The notes beneath the pieces are model-generated. The model ran no database searches. It was not told where the DNA came from and saw only the letters and a list, made by a program, of their open reading frames with translations. 64,000 bases of DNA from Leclercia adecarboxylata (GTDB lineage Bacteria > Pseudomonadota > Gammaproteobacteria > Enterobacterales > Enterobacteriaceae): positions 2,108,001 to 2,172,000 of the forward strand of contig NZ_CP098325.1 in NCBI RefSeq assembly GCF_023639785.1, given 5' to 3'. Each line of letters starts with the position of its first letter. The stretch's first letter is position 1. Position numbers and translations under genes: made by a program. Positions 8,618 through 17,209 of the stretch are shown in pieces.

Positions 8618-10807
8618 TCAGAACAGAACCGAGTAGTTCAGGCCGAAGGTACGGCCGCGGCCCTTGTAGGTGTAGAGGTTTTCAGCACCGTAGGTTGGGC
8701 TGTAGAGTCCCGGGGCGCGCTGTCCCCACGCGGTGGTGTAGTCTTCATCCAGAATGTTTTCTACGCTGAAGCTCAGCTTGCCCACCGGCAGCAGGTAACT
8801 GCCGATGAAGTCAGCGGTGTTGTAGCCCTCGATCTTCTTACCAGCTTCATCAGACAGATCGAATGTCTGGGTGCTTTGCACGCGCAACGTCCAGTCGCCC
8901 GGCGCCCAGGTGACCCATGCGCTCATCTTCGACGGGCTGGCGCTGTCGACCGTCAGCTTTTCCCATTTTCCGTCGACGCGGGTTTCCGATTTGATGACGT
9001 TGAAGTTGGTACCGGTGCTCCACTCGCTGTCGGTGAAGAAATAGTCGATCTGGCCTTCAACGCCGTAGATGCGGCGCTCGTCATCTTCGACGTTGATGGT
9101 CATATCGCTTTTATTGATGTTGATGGTTTTGTCAGAAAGGGAGTAGTACCCGGCAATCTGCGTGCGCAGGTTATCGCCGGTGTAGCGCCAGCCCAGCTCG
9201 TAAGCATCAACTTTAATTCCGTCGAGTTTGGAGTCGTTCACGTTCACGCTGTTGACCAGACGATAATGGCCGTTCACCAGCTGGTAGGTGCCTGAGCCGT
9301 AATATTTCGCCAGATCCGGGATCTCAAAGCCCTGGGAGAAGTTAAACCACAGCTGCTGGCGTTCGGTCAGATGTCCCAGAATACCGGCGTTAAACAGCAG
9401 GTTGTTGTAGTCGGTTTTCCCGCCCGGCACGGCGTCCGCCGAGGTGGCCCGGCCCGTGGCGATAGCCTGCTGCTGGGCATAGCCCACAAAGTCATCGACT
9501 TTGTTTTCGGTGTACTGATAGCGCACGCCGCCGCTCAGGGTGATAGCCGAGAAGTCGTAGCTGCTCTGCAGGAACGGCGCGAGGTTGGTGATGCTGTAGC
9601 CCGGGTAGCGTCCCACGTTATAGGCGTTATCCAGCTTCATACCGCCGCTGGCCGCGGCCTTGTTGAGGTCGAAAAATTGCTGGTTGGCGTCGAAGGTTTC
9701 ATGCTCGGCGTCCACACCCCACGTCAGCGTCAACGCATCCAGCGGCTTGCTGTTGATGGTGAGCTTGCCGCCGTAGAAGTCGGTTTTCTGCTGTGATGCG
9801 CCGATGCTGGTCACCCGGCCACCGGAAAGCGTAGGGAAGGGGTAGTACGTCAGGCTTTCATCGCGGTAGTAAATCTGCGCGAGCAGATCCTGGCCCCAGA
9901 AATCGGTGTTGGAATACTGAAGGTTGATCAGGTGACGTTCGGTGCCGGGAATTCGGTCCGAGTCGAGATTATTTTTGTTGTAGGCGTCGCCAGCCCCTGT
10001 TACCGCCGAGAAGTTCTCGCCAAGATAGAGGCCGTGCTTACCGTCGGATTCACTCTTGTAATACTGGGTGGTGAGCTGCAGCTGCTGAGTATCGTCGATA
10101 TTCAGCGTGCCGGTGCCCATCACGTCCAGACGGTCAGAGTACTGCAGGCCGGTCTGGGTGTTATCAATGATCACCTCGTCGCCGTTGCCGTCGTACCAGC
10201 CGCCAAAACGCTGATATGCCACTGACAGACGGCCGGAAGCGTTGTCATTACCCCCGCTGACCGCTGCCGCGACGTTTTCGTCGTTGTCGTTATGGCTGTT
10301 GAAGCCGGTTTTCAGGCCGGTCTGGAACTCAACTTCGGTTTCCGGCTGGCCCTTTTTGGTGACGATATTGATCAAGCCGCCGGTACTGCCGCCGCCGTAC
10401 AGGGAGGTGGCGCCGGAGATAACCTCGATGCGGGCGATATTAAAGGGATCGATAGAATCCAGCTGGCGGCTGTCGCTGCGCGAGGAGTTTAAACGTACGC
10501 CGTCGACCATCACCATCATGGATCGACCACGCATGTTCATACCGTAGTTGGTACGTCCCTGGCTGCTGACATCCATGCCGGGAATTAACTGCGCCAGCAC
10601 CTCTTTAAGCTCTTTGCCGCCCTGAACCTGCTGTTCGATTTCAGCCTGTTCAACGACCCAGGTGGTCTGGGCCATGTCGGCAATGCTGTGGTTGGTACGG
10701 CTGGCGGCCACCACCAGCGTGTCATCTTTTTGTACTTCGGCAGAGGCATTGGCGGCTAATGTCATAAATAAACAAGAACTTAGCGCGCGATAACTGTGCG
10801 ATTTCAT
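8618..10807 (-). CDS. iutA: TonB-dependent ferric aerobactin receptor
   Basis: The 729-aa protein has a signal peptide (to about residue 24), a TonB box (DTLVVAA near 28), a plug domain with MNMRGRSMMVMVDGVRLN, and a beta barrel ending in ...GLNYSVLF with the terminal Phe used for outer-membrane insertion. Length and sequence follow IutA (about 732 aa) throughout. It imports ferric aerobactin across the outer membrane with TonB-ExbBD. The biosynthesis genes iucABCD, which usually precede it, are absent here, so it may serve siderophore piracy. Fur-like sites lie upstream. Confidence 0.92.
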   Translation of the reverse strand: MKSHSYRALSSCLFMTLAANASAEVQKDDTLVVAASRTNHSIADMAQTTWVVEQAEIEQQVQGGKELKEVLAQLIPGMDVSSQGRTNYGMNMRGRSMMVMVDGVRLNSSRSDSRQLDSIDPFNIARIEVISGATSLYGGGSTGGLINIVTKKGQPETEVEFQTGLKTGFNSHNDNDENVAAAVSGGNDNASGRLSVAYQRFGGWYDGNGDEVIIDNTQTGLQYSDRLDVMGTGTLNIDDTQQLQLTTQYYKSESDGKHGLYLGENFSAVTGAGDAYNKNNLDSDRIPGTERHLINLQYSNTDFWGQDLLAQIYYRDESLTYYPFPTLSGGRVTSIGASQQKTDFYGGKLTINSKPLDALTLTWGVDAEHETFDANQQFFDLNKAAASGGMKLDNAYNVGRYPGYSITNLAPFLQSSYDFSAITLSGGVRYQYTENKVDDFVGYAQQQAIATGRATSADAVPGGKTDYNNLLFNAGILGHLTERQQLWFNFSQGFEIPDLAKYYGSGTYQLVNGHYRLVNSVNVNDSKLDGIKVDAYELGWRYTGDNLRTQIAGYYSLSDKTININKSDMTINVEDDERRIYGVEGQIDYFFTDSEWSTGTNFNVIKSETRVDGKWEKLTVDSASPSKMSAWVTWAPGDWTLRVQSTQTFDLSDEAGKKIEGYNTADFIGSYLLPVGKLSFSVENILDEDYTTAWGQRAPGLYSPTYGAENLYTYKGRGRTFGLNYSVLF

Positions 10808-10881
10808 TATTATGATCGTCCTGAATTTTCAACGTGCCGGGGACAAAGCGACCCCGTAGCGCAAGAACATCACCGTCAAAG

Positions 10882-10918
10882 GTGATAGTGATTATCAAGA
10901 TGATATGAATAATCATTA
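10882..10918. promoter_or_regulatory. Overlapping Fur-box-like sequence upstream of iutA
   Basis: GATAGTGATTATCAAGAT and the overlapping GATGATATGAATAATCAT approximate the 19-bp GATAATGATAATCATTATC consensus in tandem. They lie about 75-110 bp upstream of the iutA start, as expected for iron repression. Confidence 0.6.
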
Positions 10919-10919
10919 C

Positions 10920-11279
10920 AAAGTAAACAGCTAGTGTTAAAAATTGTTTCCGCAAAGGCATGATATTCATGGGGTTTTTGATGGATGATACAGATAAGAA
11001 AAAACGGGCCGTGAAAGAAAGCCCATGAATACCGGGAAGGGAGAGCGGTTAAAGGTCCAGGGAGGAGTAAGGGGGCGCTCGTCTGTTGGTAACGCTTTAT
11101 GCCGCCCCCTGATAATGGGGGGGACCTCTCCTCGCGTCAGAAGAGAGCCGAATGTTACCATGGGCCTCGCTTGATTCTCGCCCCTGCGGGTCGCGACAAA
11201 TCTTGTACGTTTTTGAACACGAATCACTTTTTACAGTCGCCGCCTGTATCCAGGTGGGTGATCCAGAACGGAAATCGCT
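10920..11279. other. Non-coding stretch with GC-rich inverted repeats
   Basis: I see no supported gene here. The segment 11070-11110 contains AGGGGGCG and a matching CGCCCCCT about 25 nt apart, and 11120-11150 contains CTCTCCT and AGAGAG. On the minus strand it ends in a GGGC...GCCC hairpin followed by T6 at about 11000-11025, as an intrinsic terminator would. A structured small RNA is possible but not shown. A minus-strand 86-codon frame lies here without a ribosome site. Confidence 0.3.
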
Positions 11280-11705
11280 ATGTCTGAACTAAACACTATT
11301 CGCATTGCTGCAGCGGTCATCATGGATGAAAAAGGGCGCTTACTCCTTGTCAGGAAAAGAGGCACCCTGTTTTTTATGCAGCCCGGCGGAAAGATTGAGC
11401 CAGGAGAAGACGCTCAGTCAGCACTCGTTCGTGAACTCAGGGAAGAGCTGAATATTGAAATCACGCCTGAGGAGCTGACACCGCTTGGCGAATTTACAGA
11501 TATAGCGGCTAATGAGCCCGGACATCAGCTTCATGCCTGTATGTTCAGAACAGCAAACTGGATTCAGGACGTGCAACCCGCCGCTGAAATTGAGGAGATC
11601 CTCTGGTTATCCCCGTCGGATACCACTTCTCATCAACTGGCGCCGCTAACGGCAAACAAAATTGTCCCACGCGTTTGGCCATCGGCACTCCAGACAACCG
11701 GTTGA
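11280..11705 (+). CDS. Nudix hydrolase
   Basis: The 141-aa protein has a complete Nudix box, G-x5-E-x7-REUxEE-x-GU type, at residues 37-59 (GGKIEPGE...RELREELNI). Nudix enzymes hydrolyse nucleoside diphosphates linked to another moiety; the substrate here cannot be predicted. A weak GGAAA site precedes ATG 11280. It is convergent with the MFS gene at 11753, with a shared hairpin at 11713-11733. Confidence 0.85.
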   Translation: MSELNTIRIAAAVIMDEKGRLLLVRKRGTLFFMQPGGKIEPGEDAQSALVRELREELNIEITPEELTPLGEFTDIAANEPGHQLHACMFRTANWIQDVQPAAEIEEILWLSPSDTTSHQLAPLTANKIVPRVWPSALQTTG

Positions 11706-11712
11706 GATCTTT

Positions 11713-11733
11713 CCCCTCCGTCAACCGGAGGGG
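11713..11733. terminator. Hairpin between convergent genes
   Basis: CCCCTCCG, loop TCAAC, CGGAGGGG. It separates the convergent Nudix and MFS genes. T-tracts are poor on both sides, so efficiency is uncertain. Confidence 0.45.
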
Positions 11734-11752
11734 AGAGGCGCTGATAGAGGGA

Positions 11753-12955
11753 TCAGGCTTCATTGTTACAGGGCTCCGGGAGCATCACGGGTTTTGTCAG
11801 CTTTTCCGACAGCCGCAGGCTGACCAGCGCCAGCAAAATAAAGACCACAGACATGCCGGCCAGCCCGTAAAACCCCGCGAGTGGATAAACCCACGAAGCT
11901 ACCGCCGAGCCAAAGCCGATGCCGCCAAACATAAAGGCGCTGGTCAGCGCCAGAGCAATGCCGCGATGCCGGACAGAGGAGAGTTCGACGATCCTGCGTT
12001 GCTGGCTGGGCCAGAGCAGGTCTGTGGCAAAGGCCCAGACAATGAGCATCACCAGCAATACTCCCACTATTTTTGGCAGCAGGGCAATCAGCGCGGTGTC
12101 CACAATCAGCAGAACCATGCCCGTCGTCAGCAGCTTTTCCGAGGTAAAGCGTGCTGCAGAACGGGTGACCCAGAGGTTTCCCAGCACGCCCGCGATGCCC
12201 AGTACCGCAAGCGCCGCGGAGACGGCATGCGTCCCGCCGGTGTAGGTATCGCGAATGAGCGGGGCGATGAATGAATAAAAGCTGTAAACACCGGAGGTGA
12301 TGAAAAACACCACCAGGAATGCCGTCAGGTATTTCCCTTGCGACAGCACGTTAACCATCTCAGTAAGCCGGATGCGGGAACCTGTACTCTCATTGGGTAC
12401 CGTCAGGAGAATATTCAGCCCGCTCAGCAGGCTGACGACGCCCACCAGAGCAAAAAGCGCCTTTGCTCCCCACAGGCTGGCAATCCACGCGGCGAGGGGA
12501 ATACCGGCAAGGCTCGCCATTGATACCCCCAGCAGCACCATGCCGATAGCCCGCCCGCGTTGCTCCTCATGCACCAGCTCAGCGCCCAGCGCAACCAGCA
12601 CCGGGCCAATAAATCCTGCCCCTGCGCCCATCACTATGCGGGAAGCCAGTAGTGCGTCGTAGGCTGGTGACAGCGCAAAAGCGAAGGCGCCAAGGCCAAA
12701 AAGCCCGATCCCCGTGAGCACCAGCTGGCGACGGCGCCAGTGGCCAAACATCACCTGTACCAGCGGGGCGGCCAGCGCAAAGGTCAGGCCGAAAATACTC
12801 AGTAAGCGTGCGCTCTGTGCATCGGTTAGCTGCCAGGCGGCGGAAATAGCGGGCAGGCTTCCTGCGACAGAGAGAGCACCGGTCGCCTGGACAAAATAAG
12901 CGATGCCCAGCGCGCGGAGGGCGCGGCGCTGGGAGGACGTGATGACAGCGTTCAT
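11753..12955 (-). CDS. MFS efflux transporter (AraJ/DHA1-like)
   Basis: The 400-aa protein has twelve predicted membrane helices and DHA1-type features: a cytoplasmic loop FGHWRRRQLVL after helix 2 and ASRIVMGAGAGFIGPV in helix 4. It probably exports small molecules by proton antiport; the substrate is unknown. It is the last gene of a minus-strand set (SDR 13811, SDR 12999, then this gene, with 43-50 bp gaps), so it may export a product or toxic substrate of those dehydrogenases. Confidence 0.85.
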   Translation of the reverse strand: MNAVITSSQRRALRALGIAYFVQATGALSVAGSLPAISAAWQLTDAQSARLLSIFGLTFALAAPLVQVMFGHWRRRQLVLTGIGLFGLGAFAFALSPAYDALLASRIVMGAGAGFIGPVLVALGAELVHEEQRGRAIGMVLLGVSMASLAGIPLAAWIASLWGAKALFALVGVVSLLSGLNILLTVPNESTGSRIRLTEMVNVLSQGKYLTAFLVVFFITSGVYSFYSFIAPLIRDTYTGGTHAVSAALAVLGIAGVLGNLWVTRSAARFTSEKLLTTGMVLLIVDTALIALLPKIVGVLLVMLIVWAFATDLLWPSQQRRIVELSSVRHRGIALALTSAFMFGGIGFGSAVASWVYPLAGFYGLAGMSVVFILLALVSLRLSEKLTKPVMLPEPCNNEA

Positions 12956-12998
12956 GATTCATCTCCGGCAATACAGGGGCGCGAGGCCCCTGCTGAGG

Positions 12999-13760
12999 TT
13001 ACTGAACTGGGATGGGGTTATCCGCGACCGACTGGTTGAACTGGTTCACCAGGGTATGTTCGTTTGCACCCGGGTTATCGCGAACAGGCAGCACGCGGTC
13101 GACGATGGCTTCAATGGTGTCGGTACCGAGCTTGTCAAACGTCTCGCTGATAAACGCATCCAGCGGCATGGCGCGCGGGTCACCGCTCTTGTAAATCAGA
13201 TCCGTATCCACCCACGGCGGAGAGATTTCGATCACCTGCACGCTGGTATCGCGCAGCAGGAAACGCTGTGAAAGGGTGTAGGAGTGAATCGCAGCCTTCG
13301 TCGCCGAGTAAAGCGCGTTGGTCGCCAGCGGCAGGAAAGCCAGCACCGAGCTGTTGTTGATCAGCACGGCGTCCGGCTGCTGTTTGAGGTGCTCAATAAA
13401 CGCCGCGCTGACGCGTACCGGTCCCAGAATGTTGGTGTTCAGCAGCGTAACCGCCTGGGCGTCATCCAGCTCGCCTGCCGCGTTGTCAAACGGCATGATA
13501 CCGGCGTTATTGATGACCACGTTCAGGGCCGGATAACGCTTAAGCACCTGCTCTGCGGCGGCCTGAATGCTGTCGGCGCGGGTCACGTCCAGCACCACAT
13601 AATCCATGCCCGGACTGGCGGCGGTAACGTCCTTCAGCAGCGCCTCCCGACGCCCGGAGATGATCACCTGGTTGCCCAGCTGATGGAATTTTTCTGCCAT
13701 GGCGCGGCCGATGCCAGAGGTGCCGCCAGTGATAAAGATGGTGTTATTGGTCAGTTTCAT
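12999..13760 (-). CDS. Short-chain dehydrogenase (DltE-like)
   Basis: The 253-aa protein has TGGTSGIGRA near the N-terminus, NNAGIMPF, and the catalytic YSATK with an upstream SSVLAF serine segment, so it is a complete classical SDR. The closest pattern I know is the DltE/YdfG-like group; the substrate is not known. It lies 50 bp downstream of the SDR at 13811 and 43 bp before the MFS gene, in an apparent operon. Confidence 0.85.
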   Translation of the reverse strand: MKLTNNTIFITGGTSGIGRAMAEKFHQLGNQVIISGRREALLKDVTAASPGMDYVVLDVTRADSIQAAAEQVLKRYPALNVVINNAGIMPFDNAAGELDDAQAVTLLNTNILGPVRVSAAFIEHLKQQPDAVLINNSSVLAFLPLATNALYSATKAAIHSYTLSQRFLLRDTSVQVIEISPPWVDTDLIYKSGDPRAMPLDAFISETFDKLGTDTIEAIVDRVLPVRDNPGANEHTLVNQFNQSVADNPIPVQ

Positions 13761-13810
13761 GGTCTTACTCCTTCACAGAATAGTTATTAAGGTTATGGGG
13801 TGAAAAATCG

Positions 13811-14626
13811 TTAGTGCACGGTTACAGGCTGGTAGCGTTCAGCGGGTGCGTTACTGCCCAGGTGCGGCATCATGGCCTGACGCGCCTGTTCATAGCGCAA
13901 CCAGAGCATCTCGTCATGCAGTGACGGGATGGTAATGAGTTCGCCGCGAGCAAATCCGATGAGCGCCGCGTCAACCATCTCCTGTGCGCTCATGACGATG
14001 TTGGGATCGAGCTGCTCAACCGGCAGACCGCCGTTGTCCCAGAACGCTGTGGCGGTGGCGCCGGGCAGTACGGCCTGTACCTGAATGCCTTTATCGGCCA
14101 GCTCGTGATGCAGTGACTGGCTGAACGCCAGGACGTAAGCCTTGCTCCCGCCGTAGACACCGTTTAACAGCTCCGGAGCCACGCTGACGATAGAGGCGAT
14201 GTTGATGATGGCCCCGCGACCGCGAGCCACCATGCCGGGCACCACTGCGCGGGTCAGGCGGGTCAGGGCGATGACGTTGAGGTTAATCATGGCGGTCATC
14301 TGTTCAATGTCGCTCTGCAGCAACGGCGTGTGCGTACCGATACCGGCGTTATTGACCAGCAGGGTGACGCTCGCGTCCTGGCGCAGCTTTTCTTCCAGCA
14401 TGCTCAACTGGGCGGCATCGGCCAGGTCTGCGGCAACCACTTCCACGCTGCGGCCGCTGTCGGTGGTGATCTGTTTCGCCAGTTCATTCAGGCGATGGTG
14501 ATTGCGCGCCACAATGATGAGGTCATACCCCATGCGTGCCAGACGGCCTGCATAAAGTGCGCCCATGCCGGTAGAGGCGCCGGTGATGACGGCAGTGCCG
14601 CGGTCGGGGTGTGATTGCTGCGTCAT
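13811..14626 (-). CDS. Short-chain dehydrogenase, paralogue of the SDR at 1-383
   Basis: The 271-aa protein has TGASTGMG, NNAGIG and the catalytic YGGSK with SIVSVA serine region. ATG 14626 is chosen because AAGGTG lies 7 nt upstream; a GTG three codons earlier is less likely. It is very similar to the truncated SDR at the left edge. It heads the SDR-SDR-MFS set and lies downstream of the GlxA-type regulator at 14782, on the same strand. The candidate operator at 14707-14722 lies in front of it. Confidence 0.87.
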   Translation of the reverse strand: MTQQSHPDRGTAVITGASTGMGALYAGRLARMGYDLIIVARNHHRLNELAKQITTDSGRSVEVVAADLADAAQLSMLEEKLRQDASVTLLVNNAGIGTHTPLLQSDIEQMTAMINLNVIALTRLTRAVVPGMVARGRGAIINIASIVSVAPELLNGVYGGSKAYVLAFSQSLHHELADKGIQVQAVLPGATATAFWDNGGLPVEQLDPNIVMSAQEMVDAALIGFARGELITIPSLHDEMLWLRYEQARQAMMPHLGSNAPAERYQPVTVH

Positions 14627-14706
14627 GTTGTTCACCTTGTCAGTTATTGGGTTGGTGAATACATAGTACGCAGTCAGGTGCCGGCGCGGCTGACGAGAAA
14701 GGTCGT

Positions 14707-14722
14707 GATTTCGGACATCATG
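14707..14722. promoter_or_regulatory. Candidate AraC/GlxA-type operator, copy 2
   Basis: GATTTCGGACATCATG, 81-96 bp upstream of the SDR start at 14626, matches the element at 463-478 at 13 of 16 positions and at the same distance from the start. Confidence 0.4.
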
Positions 14723-14781
14723 ATGGCCGGGGACCGGTCATCATGAGTGGAGAGGGAGAGGAGCCAGAAAAAAGAGGACGG

Positions 14782-15720
14782 TCAGGCTTTACCGGTGCGC
14801 AGTGACTGGGGCGGGATGCCGTAACCACGGATGAAGACCTCACGCATATGGCGGCGATCGCGGAAGCCGGACTCACGGGCAATGACCTCCATCGACAGCT
14901 TGCTCTGCTCGATCAGCAGCCGGGCATTTTCCAGCCGCAGTCCCTCTATCGCTTTGGCTGGCGACTTACCCGTTTCAGTGCGGAACAGGCGGCTGAGCTG
15001 CCGCGCGCTGACGTGGACCGCATCCGCAATGCTCTCGATGGTCAGGGGTTTGCTGAGGTTGTTGCGCGCATACTCCAGGGCTGACTGCAGGCGGTCGCTG
15101 CGAGGGGAGAGCATCAGCATCTCAGAGTGCTGCGTCTGCCCGCCGGAGCGTCGGTGGTGCATAACCAGCAGGTGTGCCACGGAGCGGGCCACTTCGGCAC
15201 CGAGATCTTTCTCAACCATGCCCAGCGCCATATCCAGTCCGGCGGTAAGACCCGCGGATGTCCAGATTGCATCGTCAATAATAAAGATACGATCTTCTTC
15301 TACCCGGGTGGTGGGATGCAGGGCCTTGAGGCTCTGCGCATGCACCCAGTGGGTAGTGGCGCGACGGTCAGATAACAGGCCCGCCTGACCCAGCACAAAG
15401 GCTCCGGTACAGATCCCTGCCACCCGTCGCGCCCGGGGCGCGTGCGTCTGCAGAAAATCAACAATGCCCGGCGAAGCGGGCAGCTCCAGCGGCGTCAACA
15501 CGCCCGCAACCAGCCAGGTATCGATCTCCATATTTGCAGCAACAGGCTGGCTGTCAACGCCAAAGCCGTAAGAGGTTTTCACCGAGCCGCCGTGCTCTGA
15601 ATAAACGTGACAGTCGTAGAAAGGTTCGCCAGCCACCTGATTTGCAAACTCAAAGATACTTAGCGTGGACAACCCCAGAATCTGAAAATGATCGGAAATC
15701 AGTAAGCCTACCCGGTGCAT
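14782..15720 (-). CDS. GlxA-family AraC-type regulator (paralogue of 662-1612)
   Basis: The 312-aa protein has the same layout as the regulator at 662: a DJ-1/PfpI-like domain with GICTGAFVLGQAG, then an AraC double HTH ending RDRRHMREVF and GIPPQSLRTGKA. Of two adjacent ATG codons the second (15720) is used: AAGGAG lies 6 nt upstream of it and the paralogue also begins MHRVGLL. Unlike the first pair, this regulator lies upstream of and parallel to its SDR. It probably senses a small ligand and controls 11753-14626. Confidence 0.87.
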   Translation of the reverse strand: MHRVGLLISDHFQILGLSTLSIFEFANQVAGEPFYDCHVYSEHGGSVKTSYGFGVDSQPVAANMEIDTWLVAGVLTPLELPASPGIVDFLQTHAPRARRVAGICTGAFVLGQAGLLSDRRATTHWVHAQSLKALHPTTRVEEDRIFIIDDAIWTSAGLTAGLDMALGMVEKDLGAEVARSVAHLLVMHHRRSGGQTQHSEMLMLSPRSDRLQSALEYARNNLSKPLTIESIADAVHVSARQLSRLFRTETGKSPAKAIEGLRLENARLLIEQSKLSMEVIARESGFRDRRHMREVFIRGYGIPPQSLRTGKA

Positions 15721-15944
15721 CATTGTCTCCTTAATATTGCTGTGCCCAGTACCCGGCTGCGGACAGCCCGGACGTCACCACAGCGCTAAAAATTATCTTC
15801 ACATCCAGAGTGAAAGTCTTTGCTGCAACCCGATCTGTTTCATCTGAACGCAGAAGCCTATTATTCATTTCACGCAAGGCAGATAGCTCATGCATCGCTT
15901 TGAAAATCATGAATATTCTATTAATACTGCATAAGGTACATAGT

Positions 15945-16154
15945 ATGAAAATTGTAAAATCCGTTCTGATGATTGCCGCTCTGTCAGCCGTTTCATTTGG
16001 CAGCTTTGCCCAGAGCATTACGGCCACCGCGACCACCCTGGATGATGCGGAAGCGCAAATTGCCCGCCAGGCGCAGCAGGCGGGGGCAGAATATAAAATC
16101 ACCGAAAGCTATAACGGCAATCAGGTTCATATGACCGCAACGCTGTCAAAATAA
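15945..16154 (+). CDS. DUF1471 (BhsA/McbA-like) periplasmic small protein
   Basis: The 69-aa product has a signal peptide cleaved near SFA-Q (about residue 22) and a mature part SITATATTLDDAEAQIAR... YKITESYNGNQVHMTATLSK, the pattern of DUF1471 proteins such as BhsA and McbA. These small periplasmic or outer-membrane proteins respond to stress and affect biofilm formation. ATG 15945 follows AAGGT. A strong terminator follows directly. Confidence 0.82.
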   Translation: MKIVKSVLMIAALSAVSFGSFAQSITATATTLDDAEAQIARQAQQAGAEYKITESYNGNQVHMTATLSK

Positions 16155-16160
16155 GCCCGG

Positions 16161-16187
16161 AAAGGCCATTTCAATGAAATGGCCTTT
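16161..16187. terminator. Bidirectional terminator
   Basis: AAAGGCCATTT, loop CAATG, AAATGGCCTTT, then TTG; 11-bp perfect stem with T and A runs on both sides. It serves the DUF1471 gene and the convergent LysR gene. Confidence 0.85.
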
Positions 16188-16189
16188 TG

Positions 16190-17155
16190 TTATGCGCTCT
16201 GGTTTGCGGGCTGCGCCTCCTGAGCACCTGGCAAAAAAGCAGGGTGAGTGTGCATCAGCGCCGTGACAGCTTTGAGTTGTTCACGCAACTGCGTATGCAG
16301 CTCGCGTATCGCAGGGGAGAACTGTTTACGGTGAGGGCAGATAAGATTAAGCGGTACCCCTTCCCCGGGCTGTTCCGGCAGCAGCACCTCAAGCCGCCCT
16401 GCCAGGACGTCCGCGCTGACATCGATCCATGATTTATACGCAATCCCCATCCCCGCCACGGCCCAGCGACGGGTAAGATCCGCATCGTCACACAGCATCC
16501 GGCTGCTCACGGTCAACTGGCGTCTGACGCCATTCTCCGGGAAAGTCCATTTGTCATAAACGTGGCCGTTGAGGGTAAAAAGCAGACAGTGATGCAGAAC
16601 CAGATCGTCAAGCTGACGGGGGCGGCCATGCTTATTCAGATAGGAGGGAGAGGCGACCAGCACGCGCCTGTTATCTTCAGCCAGAGGCAGGGCAACGTAG
16701 CTGCTGTTTTCCAGTACGCCGTAGCGGATAGCCACGTCCACCGGATCGCGAAACACATCGCTGACGTTATCGGACATGAAGATACGCAGCGATACACCGG
16801 GATGCTTCTCACAGAACGCGGTGATCACCGGCAGTAAAACGTTGCGCCCGAGATCTGACGGAACGGAAATTTTTAGCTCACCCTGGATTTCATTCTCACT
16901 GCCCTGGAGCCGTTCACTACCCGCCTGCAGGATATTCAGCATCTCCTGGGCATAGGGCAGCCAGGCTTCGCCTTCGGCGGTGAGACGAAGGCTGCGGGTT
17001 GAGCGTGCAAACAGCCGTTTATTCAGATCCCGCTCAAGGCGATTAACCGCGGCGCTGACCTGGCCGGGGAGAATATCGGCTTCACGGGCCGCGCTGGAAA
17101 AACTGCCCAGCGCGGCGGAACGGACGAACAAGGTAACATCTTCAAGACGTATCAT
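16190..17155 (-). CDS. LysR-family transcriptional regulator
   Basis: The 321-aa protein has the N-terminal winged HTH (FVRSAALGSFSSAAREADI, then VSAAVNRLERDLNKRLF) and a C-terminal substrate-binding domain of the kind in CrgA/DmlR-like LysR proteins. GGAGCC precedes ATG 17155. It is longer than the usual 290-310 aa because of a C-terminal tail ending AQPANQSA. It is tandem with the TetR gene; its target is unknown. Confidence 0.85.
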   Translation of the reverse strand: MIRLEDVTLFVRSAALGSFSSAAREADILPGQVSAAVNRLERDLNKRLFARSTRSLRLTAEGEAWLPYAQEMLNILQAGSERLQGSENEIQGELKISVPSDLGRNVLLPVITAFCEKHPGVSLRIFMSDNVSDVFRDPVDVAIRYGVLENSSYVALPLAEDNRRVLVASPSYLNKHGRPRQLDDLVLHHCLLFTLNGHVYDKWTFPENGVRRQLTVSSRMLCDDADLTRRWAVAGMGIAYKSWIDVSADVLAGRLEVLLPEQPGEGVPLNLICPHRKQFSPAIRELHTQLREQLKAVTALMHTHPAFLPGAQEAQPANQSA

Positions 17156-17209
17156 GCAGGCTCCAGAGTACGAAAGGTTTGCAGTTCCACGCTGACAGCG
17201 GGCTTATCG

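Noticed and set aside
9371..10547. Several plus-strand frames opposite iutA
   Set aside because: Shadows of the conserved receptor gene.
10967..11227. An 86-codon minus-strand frame upstream of iutA
   Set aside because: Pro/Arg-rich, no ribosome site, and the DNA looks like inverted-repeat non-coding sequence.
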